A stretch of 64,000 nucleotides of DNA, from NCBI GenBank assembly GCA_947561395.2, contig OX387187.1, forward strand, positions 26,145,829 through 26,209,828, written 5' to 3'. The notes below the pieces were generated by a model, which saw nothing but the letters and a program-made list of their open reading frames with translations, was not told the origin of the DNA and did not search any database. The stretch is from Buxus sempervirens. Lineage: Eukaryota; Streptophyta; Magnoliopsida; Buxales; Buxaceae. This document shows positions 47,102 through 58,497 of the stretch, piece after piece; positions within the stretch are counted from its first letter, which is position 1; each line of letters begins with the position of its first letter. The position numbers and the translations under genes were made by a program.

Positions 47102-48596
47102 AGTTCTTAGCCTAGAATTGTCGGGGTCTTGGTCAGCCCCCGACAAGGCTCCATTTACGTAATTTATTACGTATGAATCGACCAAATGTGGTGTTTCTCT
47201 CTGAAACTCTCATGAATGACAGGAAATCTGGAAGGATGATATGTAAAATGGGTTATCCAAACTACTGGTGGAAAGCGGCTCAAGATAGAGCTGAAGGTTT
47301 CTGGGTCCTTTGGGACCAAACCTGCCAGATTGAGATTACTGAAGTGTTACCATGGTGTGTCCATATGTGCATGAGCCTGAATACTGGTGAGAATTTAGAA
47401 GTGTCCTTTGCTCATGCCAGCTCCCTCATCCAAGTCCAAGAACAACAGTGGAATGAATTGCGGCGCATTGCCAGTACAGTGTCTCAGCCTTGGTGCGTTC
47501 TGGGTGATTTTAATGTTGTCATGTACAGTTATGAAAAAAGTGGAGGCTCTCGCCCTCAGGTTCGCAAGGCAGAACTCTTCCAAAACCTTATCAATGATTG
47601 TGAATTTATCGAAATCCCCTGTAAAGGTATGAGATTTACTTGGAACAATGGTGGGGAGGGAAATGGTAAAATTCGTGAAAAAATTGATAGAGTTTTAGGC
47701 TCTGCCAATTGGTATACAATGTTCCCTCATGCCATGCTTTGGCAAGACCCGGTAGTAGGGTCTGATCATGCTCCTTTATGTCTTACCTTAAAAAGCAATA
47801 AATTCAGAAGGCATAAGGTGTTTAGATTTGAAAAGTTCTGGGTTGAGGAACCGGGTTGCGCTTCTATCATTACCAACAGTTGGGGGTTGAGCAGAGGATG
47901 TTTGATGGGAAAGATGAGCCATCTGAAAGCTTCGCTCAGTAACTGGAATAAAAATGTGGTTGGAGACATAAATAAAAGGGTGTCTGAAAAATATGAGGAG
48001 ATGAAATACTGCCAGAAAGCCCTTGAGATGTCTGACAACCAGAGATTAATTGATGCGGAACTTCACGCCAGAAGGGAGTATATTGCTGCTCTCAAAGCCC
48101 AGGAAACTATCTGGTTTCAGAAGTCCAGGGTGAAGTGGCTAAAAGATGGAGATCTGAACACGAAATTCTTCCACACCTCCACCATCCAAAGAGGTAACTT
48201 CAACAAAATTATCTCTTTGAAAGATGAGAACAATGATGAAATCACTGATCCAAAGGTAATTCAGGACATCACTGTCGATTACTTTTCTGATGCTTACAAT
48301 GCAAACAATTGTCTCAAAGATTTCTCTTCTCTGGATCATATCCCCCCTTCTATCTCTGATCTTGAAAACAACAATCTGCTTAGACTTGTCATGGATGAGG
48401 AGATTTGGACCACTGTAAAAAAATTGGGTCCTCTCAAAAGCCCTGGTCCGGATGGGTTCCAGGGGGTTTTTTACTGCAACTATTGGGACATTGTTAAGCA
48501 TGAGGTGTGCAGTATGGTTAAAGATTTTTTTCAGCATGGTTGGTTTGATCAGAAAATAAACCACACTTTCATTGTCTTAATTCCCAAAATTGAAAA
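47098..48596 (+). pseudogene. LINE ORF2, N-terminal part (endonuclease, RT start)
   Basis: Apurinic-type endonuclease that nicks target DNA, followed by the beginning of RT. Frame from ATG 47098. Codon 6, normally the Trp of the WNCRGLG motif, is TAG (47113-47115); the next ATG is 47173. Visible motifs: NCRGLGQP, LSETLMND, VLGDFNVV (Asp/Asn catalytic), KIDRVLG and GSDHAPL (Ser-Asp-His), so the catalytic core is otherwise complete. KSPGPDGFQGVFY opens the RT. Coding stops at the insertion TSD GAAAA (48592-48596) and resumes in frame at 51351. Confidence 0.9.
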
Positions 48597-49171
48597 TGTA
48601 ACGCCCCGGATCCGAGTCACATGAAAAACCCGTAACTCGTTTCCAGAGGTTATTATAAAACACAGGATCGCAATATCAGAGTGAAGGAAAAACACGAATA
48701 CAACAATAACTATATAACAGAGTGCGCTAAAATATTCCCCAAACTAAAATAAAACTCACATGACCAAGTAACTACCCGCAAGTATCGTCCTCTCCAGGAG
48801 CAGCTGAAAACAAAACAAAACAATACGAAATGAGATACGAATATCCCAGTGAGCAGCACATGCATGCACAAATACATTTATTTCAGTTCTAAAACATGCC
48901 ACGATTATAACCATGTACAATGACGATAATACGCATATTCCGAATAAGCCGACTAAACTTCAATAATCCAATTCATATCAGTGCGAGAAAACCATCAGGT
49001 AAGTCAAACAATAACAATCCGTTTCCAATCCCGAAGAATGCGATAAAATAAAGATTAACTAACAACAACATAGCGAATAACCATAATTTCGTATCTCAAG
49101 ATGTAATTCCAGATACACCAATGTCATATAACACAAAGTCTTCTCATAACCATGCCCACGCCTCCAAATGT

Positions 49172-49596
49172 ATATCCGGCCTACTCAGGGTTTCGGATAT
49201 TGAAATGACTACGTCATCCAATGCAGGCCTACTCTCCGGGTTTCTGCATTGACAACCAGGCCTACTCAGGGTTTCTGGTTGCTCTACACCGGCGGGAAGA
49301 ACAATACCCAATAATCGGTAAACAATATTCCATGAACCATAAATACCAACAACCAGCGAATAAAACATATCACGTCAAACAAAATCAAATACCAACATTG
49401 GTCAATGTCATGACTATCGTTTAGTTGATAAATTAAACATGCCAAGTAGACACTCCACACCTCCATGTACACAGTTCCGGCCTACTCAGGGTTTCGGATA
49501 CTCTGAAATGACGGCCTACTCAGGGTTTCGTCATCCAATGCAGGCCTACTCCCCGGGTTTCTGCATTGACAACCAGGCCTACTCAGGGTTTCTGGC
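49172..49596 (-). repeat. Hairpin array with conserved loop, 7 units
   Basis: Plus-strand cores GCCTACTCAGGGTTT (some CTCTCCGGG or CTCCCCGGG) are flanked by paired stems: ATATCCG/CGGATAT (49172), CAATGCAG/CTGCATTG (49219), CAACCAG/CTGGTTG (49253), TCCG/CGGA (49476), ATGACG/CGTCAT (49508), CAATGCAG/CTGCATTG (49537), ACCAG/CTGG (49572). Units 1-3 and 4-7 look like a duplicated block. Confidence 0.85.
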
Positions 49597-50204
49597 TGCT
49601 CTACACCGGTCGTGGCAACACACAAGGCCATGCAATTTCAACAACCAACAATAACATCACATTACTAAGCTTAAACATCTGGATCCAGGACAAGCTAGAC
49701 CAAAACAGTAAACATCGTATAATCTCAATTTCAATATCAAAACAAAACCATTCATTCCACATCATGTAAAAACTCATCACAATTCATCACCTGTCCCTCT
49801 GGACCAAGCAGTACTTCAAGTACTTCAGTATTTTTCTCATTTCCGTAACACATACCATTTGGAAATAAAACTCAAGCATTCAGACCAAGGAAATCCTTTC
49901 AATACATTTAAAGTTTCCAACAAGTGAAACCAGAAATACAATAACTTCTCAATCAAAACAGTGTATAGAACAAGGAAAAGCAACTGGTAACTCTTACTAG
50001 TTTGGTGTCCGGCACAATACTCATAAGTAACCTAAACTCAACTTAAAAACTCTTAAGAGATTCACTAATTTTTCCCCTAATAATTTCATAGGCAAAATGG
50101 TTTCCCAGGTTCCTAACCAAGTGAATAGTGAAGTGGTTTAACCCCTAAGTAATGCAAATACTCTTGGTCAAATCAGAAATTCCATTTCAGTAAGCAAAAT
50201 AGGT

Positions 50205-50480
50205 CTGCCGCTCACTTACTGAGGTGGGCGCGAGGTGAGCGCCGGTCGGCGGTGAAGAAAAAGGGCAAAATCGACCTGCCGCTCACCCGATGCTAGGTGA
50301 GCGTGAGATGAGCGCGAGATGGGCGTGAGGTGGGCGCGAGATTCGCGCGAGATGGGCGCATCGTTTTCCGCTGAGCGCGAGCTGAGCGGCAGCCGGGCGC
50401 GAGATGAGCGGTGGGTCGTTTTTAACGGGGCGCCTACCTCTGAGGTGAGCGCCGGTGAGCGCGAGGTGAGCGGATACCCC
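50205..50480 (-). repeat. GC-rich array of GCGCGAGGTGAGC-like repeats
   Basis: More than fifteen loose 10-12-bp copies of (G)GTGAGCGC/GATGGGCGC. Equivalent to the CTCACTTGGCGCC array at 33795-34062 in copy 3 (opposite strand). The counterpart in copy 2 is split at 31333-31419 and 37196-37260. Confidence 0.75.
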
Positions 50481-51350
50481 CTGTGATTTCCATTTCTCTG
50501 TTATTTTGAGATCTACATGACTGGCCGGTTTGTGAACCTCTGTAATTACTCCAATACACTCCTAATACTCCCAGAAGACTTCCCAACCATATTTGGAATT
50601 AATCTAAACACTTTCATTTTCAATTATAAAATTAAATCCGGAGACTCTGTTCACGTAATTTCCCGAAAACCAGAAAACCAGAAAAACTCATACTATCAGT
50701 TGATATATAAACCATGCATCAGAATAATCTCGAGAGAAACATAAAACACAAAACCCCAGTTGTAAATCAGTGCTACTCACCCTTATACGCTTATCCCAGA
50801 AAAACAGGTTATTCCACAACCACGGCCGATCACCGACTCCAACTGTGCGCGTGGATGCGAAGGTCGCCGAACTGATCCCCTGTTCGCGAGAGGAATAACC
50901 CACTGAAATCCGACTCCAATAAACTCCTAGCAGCTCTTGCGGTTCTCATCTCTTCCCAGCGAAACCCTAATCGCCATTTCAGCCGCAATCGCCAAATCGC
51001 CCAGTTACAAAAATATGATGCGAGCATTCGAAAACCAAAACCCTAATTTCCCCTTTAGTATATATATACCTTCCACACGCTCCCATACGCATTGCCGCAC
51101 GACAACCTTTTAAAAGCCTTGATCCTGTGCATGCTCGCCCACTAAAAACCCTACATTTTCCCGCATCCACTTAAGGTTATTCTCTTTGACAACTAATGAC
51201 CACAAATCTCCAGCAATAAATAAATTTTGATTAAGCCTGCCCATAAATCCATGTGTTCATACTTTTGCATATATTTTATTTTATCTACTATTTTATATTG
51301 TTTATTATTATTATATTATTTTTTTTTCTACTCAAAACTGGGGTCTTACA

Positions 51351-53974
51351 GAAAACCCTAGGAAAATCTCTGAATATAGGCCCATTAGTCTGTGCAACTT
51401 CTGCTACAAAATTATTGCTAGAATTTTGGTGGACAGACTTAGGCCTCTGATACCCAAGTTAATCTATCCCCATCAGAGTGCTTTTGTCCCGGGTAGAAAC
51501 ATCAATGAAAATATCATTACTGCCCAAGAGTTATACCACTGCATTAAAGGTAAGAATAAGAAGAATTCCAAGCAAGGTTTGTTTGCCGCAAAGCTTGATC
51601 TTGCTAAGGCGTATGACAGACTTGATTGGGGATTTATTGAGAAAACTTTACATGTCTTTGGCTTTAATCAGAAATTTATTGATCTTATCATGCATTGTAT
51701 CTCCTCTGTTACCTATAGTGTACTGATAAATGGTAGACCTTGTGGTAGAATTGCTCCTTCAAGAGGGATAAGGCAAGGAGACCCCCTGTCTCCATACATC
51801 TTTATCCTCACTCAACAACTGCTATCTTATGCCCTTGTTAAAGCCGAACAGGAAAACTTCATTCATGGCATTAAGGCTTGCAGATTAGGGGAACCTATAA
51901 GCCATCTGCTCTATGCAGATGACTTAATTCTGTTTGGTAGAGCGTCTGCTTTAAATGCTGATAATTTTAACTGGGTGCTTGACAGGTTTTGCGAGATGGC
52001 CGGGCATGAAATCAACAGAGACAAGTCAGAAATCTTCTTTAGCCCGTGTGTCAGAGGTAGGGATAAAGGTATCATTGCTAGGACTTTTAGTATTAAACCT
52101 ACTAAGAGTCCTAGTAAATATCTGGGCATACCCACATTTCTAAATGCTCCGAAAGTTAAGAACTTCCATAACCTGATGGAGAGAATCAACAAGAAACTAA
52201 GAGGCTAGAAAGCAAAATTGTTAACTCAAGCTGGTAGGTTAACTCTCTTAAACTCCACTCTTATGAGCACTTCTCAATTCTACATGGGTTCCTTGAAAAT
52301 TCCTCTCACTATAACTGATAAAATTGATAAGGAAGCCCGCAGGTTCTTCTGGTTTCATCCGGATAAAGAGAAACCCATTCATACTCTTAGCTGGGAAAAA
52401 CTTTGCCTCCCCAAGAGAGTTGGAGGTCTTAATATCAGAAATAGTAGGAAATTCAATCTTGCTATGATGGGTAAATTGGCATGGAGCCTGGCTGTAGGGG
52501 AAAGGAAGATGTGGACTAACTGGCTGAAACAAAAGTACTTCCCTGATGGCAACTTCTTAAAAGCTAAATGCAAAAGCAGCTCCTCTTGGGTGTGGAAGCA
52601 GATTTGTAGTTTAAGGGAAGTGATTGACACGGGTAGAAGATGGTGTGTGGCTACAGGTAATGATATTGATAGCAACGACAAAGCTTGGAAAGCCCAGCTG
52701 GAGCTCATGGGAGATAGCGATGGGAATGAAGCTGGGTATTCAATGGTCGCTGACCTGATCGACCAAGATGCTAAAGAGTGGAAATCTGAGGTCATCAAAA
52801 GCATTTGGCCTCCCTTGGTGGCTGACCAGATGTGTATTATCCCCATAAACAGGTATGCTACTTATGATAAAATGATCTGGAGGGGAACTTCATCAGGTAT
52901 GTACTCGGTTGCATCTGCATATGATCTCTTATCAAATGTTTAGGAAAACATAAATGAAGAGAGGTATTGGCTGGGTCTTTGGAAAATCCCGTGCCCTCAG
53001 AAACTTAGGGTTTTTCTGTGGAAAATTCTCCAAGGGGGAAATTTAACTAACGACCTGCTCCATAGCAGGATTGGAGCCCCATTTGAAATGTGCATTCTCT
53101 GTAATCAATGTCAAGATTCTAATCTTCATCTTTTTCTCAGGTGTAGCTTCATCAGGGCCTTGTGGTTCGGGTGTTTGGGGGGCCGGCTTTCCCTCCTAGG
53201 CACTCAAGTAACTTCCCTCAAAGAATGGGTGTTTGATCACCTATGGGCTATGGGAGGAGAGGACCATAGAAGAACACAAAAGATGTTGGCTGATTGGACC
53301 AACATCGCTTGGATTGTCTGGAATGTTAGAAACAAAGCCATCTTTGAAAATTGCAAACCAGATTTGAACTCATGTATGTCTAAATTTGTGGCTTTGCAGA
53401 TTGATTCCGAAGAAATAATGAAGAAGGAAAAGGAGCACAGTCAACAGATCACTAAAGAAATCCTTATCAGATGGGAGAGACCGAGAGGAGTTTGGCGTAA
53501 AGTTAACATTGATGGAGTCGCTCGAGGGTGCCCGGGTGTGGCAGGGATTGGTGCTGCACTTCGTGATGCTGATGCAAGACTTATTGGTGCTGTGGCGCTA
53601 AATATTGGGGTTGAGAATGCAATTTTTGCGGAGGCGCGGGCATTGGTGGAGGGTGTCAAGCTTGCTCTTGCTCTTAACAGCTCCAATGTCATTTTCGAAA
53701 GTGACTCCAAAGTTTTGGTCGACTGTATGCTATCAAGCTCTCCAGCCCCTTGGAAGATCACTCATCTGATTGATGAAGCTAAACACATATGTGGATTGCT
53801 AGTTAATGTCAAGATTGTCCATGCCTTTAGAGAAGCAAATTGCGTGGCTGATAGGTTAGCCAACTTTGCTGTGGATCAGTTCTCTTGCTGTTGGTATTCA
53901 AATTTTCCTACTGAGATCAATCAATGTGTAAGGGAGGACCTGCTGGGCAGAACCTTTGCTAGACTTGTCCACTA
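51351..53974 (+). pseudogene. LINE ORF2, C-terminal part (RT, zinc-binding, RNase H)
   Basis: RT motifs in order: YRPISLCNFCYKIIARIL, HQSAFVPGRNI, KLDLAKAYDRLDW, GIRQGDPLSPYIF, and the intact active site LLYADDLILFG (about 51911-51943). TAG at 52206-52208 replaces the usual Trp before KAKLLTQAGR. A second TAG at 52941-52943 precedes the zinc-binding domain (CILCNQCQDSNLHLFLRC). RNase H follows: NIDGVARG, FAEARALVEG, FESDSKVLVD, REANCVADRLANFA. The final stop is at 53973-53975. All motifs are otherwise well preserved. Confidence 0.9.
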
Positions 53975-54060
53975 GTTTTTTCTATGTAAATTTATAACCG
54001 TTTGTATTTCTTTTAGATTTATGAAATGAATATCAAAAAAAAAAAACTTGATCCTATCTC

Positions 54061-55443
54061 GAACTTAAGTTGGGTTTGGATTTTAATAATGAGTTTGGAT
54101 CCATTTAGTGGTAGTGGATATTTTATAGTAGTCATTTTCATTTCGTTATGTTTATGATTCTTGGAGCCTTGCCAAGTTGCCACTAGGGATGGACAAGGTT
54201 TACAATTTCGGTTTTTGAACCCCCGGCGATGCGTTTCGCCGGGGGAAATCGTTGGGGGCACATCGCTGACAACTCACCGAAATTTCGACGATTTGTCACC
54301 GAAACGGAGCGACGTGTTGAGCGAAACGGAACGAAACAGAAAAAAATTTATTTTTTATTGCCGAAACAGGGCGGCGTGCCACCGAAATTTCCCCAAAATC
54401 CAGAAAAATCAATTTTTTACCCATTTATTTTTTCCGTTGTTTCGGCGGCACGTGGCGTGCCACCGAAATTTCGTTTTCGCCAGTGGGCGGGCACGCCCAC
54501 CGGCACCGAAACTATAAATCTTGGGGATGGAAAGGGTTCCAAACTGATACACTGAACCAAACAAAACCTATTAGGATTGCTTTCGGATTGTCCTCGGCTT
54601 CGGTTTGGTTTCAGTCATATAAAACCAATTAGTTTTTGGTTTTAACGTCAAACCGAACCGAAACAAACCTATAACATATATACAGACCACGAATTGGAGT
54701 ATCACTTAAAACTGATAAACCGAACCTATAAAGTCAGTTGGGTTTATATTAATCGGTTTGGTTTCTATTTGTTGTATTTTCCATTCTATAAAATACCAAA
54801 ATTGCTCCAAAGAGAAACCCTGTTTCGTTAGATGCACGTATTAGAATCCTCGCAAAACAGGGTTCCTCTTTGGAACACTAGTAGATATTTTTTTATTCCT
54901 AGTTTTCACTAGTCTTTGGATCTATTTCTAGGTTTCTGTTTAATAAATGGTTCCATCTTGCAATATGAATGGGTTCGATCTTCTTCTGTTTTTTTTTTTA
55001 CTTCTCTGTGTATCCTCTTGCATTCATTGGAGCATATCTCATGTACAGGGCATTTGGGAAGCAGGAGTCATGTTCCACCTAAAATCTGTTCTCTCTTTGT
55101 TTTTTTTTCTTGATAAGGAAAAAGAAAAAAAGAACAAGGTTTCTACATAGCACTGTTTTAGACAAACTCTGTTTTCTACTCTGTTCTCTTATTTGCAAGG
55201 AGTATTCACAACTGACCCAAATGGTCCTTTTATAAAAAAAGAAAAAGGTTTTTCATTCAGATGAATAGCACTGCTTTGTTTCTTTTACATTTTCCTATGA
55301 TTATGGATTAATCCACCCATATCAATCCATTGTTCTAAACCTATTGCAAGGAGTATTCACAACTGACCCAAATTTATGAAAAGAAAAATAAATATATCAG
55401 TTCCCAAATTTATGAAAAGAAACATAAATCTATCAGTTCAATT
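54061..55443. other. Intergenic: repeats and foldback between LINE and CHX gene
   Basis: 54184-54520 is rich in CACCGAAATTTCG-type motifs and inverted pairs, probably an uncharacterised small element. 54543-54780 has AACCGAACCGAAAC / GGTTTGGTTT motifs of a hAT-like type. 54807-54873 is a near-perfect foldback. 55195-55220 and 55345-55371 are direct repeats (GGAGTATTCACAACTGACCC), and 55369-55440 is a ~36-bp tandem duplication in the likely CHX 3' UTR. Confidence 0.45.
54807..54873. repeat. 19-bp foldback with 29-nt spacer
   Basis: Left arm 54807-54825 (CCAAAGAGAAACCCTGTTT) pairs with 54855-54873 with one mismatch. A TATAAAA lies 15-20 bp before the left arm. No miRNA family recognised. Confidence 0.6.
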
Positions 55444-58400
55444 TTAATCGCTTTCAGTCGGTGTTCCCTCTGGGGAAGAAGATGACAGTTGCAATGATGT
55501 GCCACTGGAATATTGTTGCAACACTAGTATAGATGCTCTTGTGAAGTCCTGTGATACCAAAAAGCTCCCTACTGGTCCTAATTCCGGGCACTCAGTCCTT
55601 CCACTCATCAAAGAAGCTGCAATATCACCCTCCGGTTGTCGGCCTACAAGAAACAGATTGCAGCTACTGAAGTTTAGAACAATGGCTGTGAATTCTGCAA
55701 CATTTGTGACTACCCTCTCCTCATACTTGATAGAGCCATCCTTTGGCATCCTCTGCCTAAAGTCTGCAATGAACTCATCATCCTCTATCCCACCTTTATC
55801 AGTGGAGCCATCATTGATGTCTATACTAACAATCTCTCCAGCTGGATGAGGCCCTTTCATGAATCGAATGATCGCCAAATTAATACCCGGGTGCTCAGCC
55901 ATTCGGGCACCATATGAAAGTGCTTCACGATCATCATGACCCCCAAAGAAGAGAACTGTGATGAAGGAAGATACATTACTTGCAGATACATGGGTAGTTC
56001 CACCAAGACCCCGGTCAACAAGGATCCCAACTGAGCATGGAGCATTGTCGAGGACCCTCTGATTAACCCACCGAAGTTCTTCTCGTGTAGTTTCCACCGA
56101 ACCATCAGATTTCAAGTGTTCATGGAAGGGAAGAATCACAATCGCCGCTCTCTTACTCTCAGCACTAGTGCAAATGTCCTCATGAATGCTGGACATTGCA
56201 GAGATGGCAGTCATTGGTCGTATAGATACTTGGCTTAGCCGGCGAAATGCCTCAAATGCGACGACAACATGGTCTGTATCAGATTGTCGCCCCTTGTTCC
56301 AAACAGGCAACCCGTTCTTTCTTGCTTTGTGCACCATGCGTATTGCCGATGACCTCTCAGAAAGCTCCATCAGATGCATTGCATAGATGCATAGAGGTTC
56401 TCCCTTTTTAGTCCCACGCGAGGCCTCAATGAGATTTATGATTGCTGGGATGTTCCTGGTGCTGTGAAAACAAACCATAACCCTTAGCTCAGTCTCTGGG
56501 TCTTTTCTTTGTACTGTTCTGTGTTTGTACTCTACCATATTGGTCCTTTTTGCTGGCTTATATACTGCCATGACTAGAGGGGTGGTGATGAATGTTGTGA
56601 AGAGAGCCATTAGAACCATGATAGCAAATGTCTGATCATTCAGTACCTGAGAAGGAAGACCAGTGAGCAAAAGTTTTAAATATACTAATTGAATTGCAAG
56701 AGAAAAAAATAATAGAAAAATAAATTCCATTTCAAGCAATGTTCATTCTCAAGTTGCTGAGAAATAGGATCATAACAATATCCCCATTGCCTAACTATGG
56801 ATTGGTGAGGAGTAGGAACCAGGTGATAGTCAATAAAATATAACAGATGACCCAGTGCCACCAAGTCAAGAACAAATGCAATAATTTCAAAGTGAAGTAC
56901 ATTGGCATAATAATTCAAGTCCAAGCAAATATAGATATATTAATCATCTCCATACCATCCACAGATTCTTGGGTAGAAGTCGTCAATGAATAACCTAACT
57001 AAATAGAATCATTTAAATAGTGTTATCCATAGCTATTCCTATACATAGAGATTACATGTACTAGATGCATGACAAATAGCTGATAAAGGATGATTTTAAA
57101 AGAGAAACAATTTTACCTTTCTGTCTTTACCAATATTGAGGACAATGAGCTCCACCAAGCCCTTACTGTTCATTAGGAACCCCAGTGCAAGAGCCTCACT
57201 CCAATGCACTTTAAAAGCAAGGGAGACTGCAACAGTTCCAACAATCTTCCCAAAACAGGCAGTAAATATAACCAAGACCAGGAGACCCCATGACTGAGGC
57301 CCTTGAATCGTGGCCACATTGGTTTTCAATCCATTCGAAACAAAGTACAGGGGAAGGAAGAGGCAAGACACAAGATCCTCCACCTTCTCCACAAGAGCAC
57401 CAGCAAAAGGCCCATCTTTTGGGAGGAGGATTCCAATCACAAAACCCCCAAAAAGGGCATGGATTCCAATCGCATCAGTGACAAATCCAGCTGCCAAAAC
57501 AACAGCTAATGTAGCACAGACATAAATCTCTTCCACAGGTTCACCTTCATGACAACGCTGGGAAATCCATTTAAAGATAGGAGGAATTACGAGTAAGGCA
57601 CAAATGATAAAACCAGACCCACAAAGGAGGACCCAAAGTGAAATAAGGGGAGAGCGACCACTGCCCGAGAGAGCAATGGCAAGGGCAAGAAGGATCCAAG
57701 CAATGACATCATTGACTGCAGCAGCTGACATGGCTAGTCGGCCCACATCGGTGGTCAAGAGCTTGAGCTCAGCTAAGATACGGGCTAAGACAGGGAAGGC
57801 AGTTATAGAAAGAGCCACACCCATGAAGATAAGAAATGGGAGCTCATCCACATCTTTTGAAATTGTTCCACGGAGGACATATGATGTACCTATGCCTAAT
57901 ACAAAAGGGAGACTAATCCCTGCAGCGGCAATGCCAAGAGTTTTCTTTCCTGTCCGACGAAGTGCCTTGATATCTAATTCAAGCCCTATCAGAAACAGGA
58001 AGAACATAAGACCAATGTTGGCTAAAGTGTCCAGCAATGTGAGGCTACTAGGAGGAAAAACTGCATGGAGATAGGTTTTGCTACGACCAAGAGCTGATGG
58101 CCCAAGTAAAATTCCTCCCTGCAAAAGAATGAAAGAGGTTAGCTTTCTTCCAGGTATGTACCAATACTAAACTTTTTTATGTATTTTTTTCATGAGTAGC
58201 AACTAGCAAGTCATTTAAATACATAAAGCAGAGCTGTGATGCAACTGCAAAAAATGGAATTCTAACCAGAAGAGAAAGGAACTTACAACAATTTCAGCGA
58301 TCACACGAGGCTGTCTCAACGGCTTTAAGAGTATAGAAAGAACACGAGTAACGACAATGACAAGGCAGATCTGCAAAATGGCCAGAGGAAGGGCAAAATG

Positions 58401-58487
58401 AAGAGGATTATCACCCTGGAATACCCCATTAGATGTAGCCTTCATTGGAGGTGGGCATGAATATCCCATTGTAAAGTTTGAGGCCAT
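55444..58487 (-). CDS. CHX18-like: CHX-type monovalent cation/H+ antiporter (CHX16-20 clade)
   Basis: A CPA2-family membrane antiporter that exchanges K+ or Na+ for H+, expected on endosomal or vacuolar membranes. Three exons: 58487-58287 (67 codons), 58118-57117 (334), 56646-55444 (400 plus stop). All introns are GT..AG and phase 0 (168 and 470 bp), giving an 801-residue product; family members are about 800. The start [21 protein letters not shown] keeps the clade signature. Twelve or so hydrophobic segments span roughly residues 30-440, with [20 protein letters not shown] and the transport-site Asn203-Asp204 in [32 protein letters not shown] closes the membrane domain. The C-terminal half is the soluble regulatory region ([69 protein letters not shown]). 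No stop or frameshift, so likely functional. The ortholog could be CHX18 or CHX19. Confidence 0.95.
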
Positions 58488-58497
58488 GGCACCGAAC

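Larger units (their letters stand above)
48597..51350 (-). mobile_element. TGTAA..TTACA-family solo LTR (copy 1)
   Basis: 2754 bp, exact TSD GAAAA (48592-48596 and 51351-51355). The ends TGTAACGCCCC and GGGTCTTACA match copies 2 and 3. Minus-strand TATATATA at 51060-51067. It holds a seven-unit hairpin array (49172-49596) and a GC-rich array (50205-50480). It interrupts the LINE RT domain. No ORF. Confidence 0.9.
45378..54044 (+). mobile_element. Full-length L1-type LINE, split by an LTR
   Basis: The exact 16-bp TSD AACTTGATCCTATCTC lies at 45362-45377 and 54045-54060, and an A-run precedes the right copy. Without the insertion at 48597-51350 it is about 5.9 kb: 5' UTR (45378-45607), ORF1, ORF2 (endonuclease, RT, zinc-binding domain, RNase H), short 3' UTR. 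The full length and long identical TSD indicate a fairly recent insertion. ORF2 carries three ambers, so it is inactive. Confidence 0.95.

Noticed and set aside
49172..49596. CRISPR-like array
   Set aside because: Short repeats with spacers, but this is a plant LTR and the changing parts are hairpin stems, not independent spacers.
54161..54555. Two overlapping ORFs with repeated CHRNF/PPKF motifs
   Set aside because: They translate a repeated CACCGAAATTTCG motif in different frames; no protein family signal.
57290..58074. Plus-strand ORFs opposite the CHX exon
   Set aside because: Shadow frames of the well-supported minus-strand antiporter exon.
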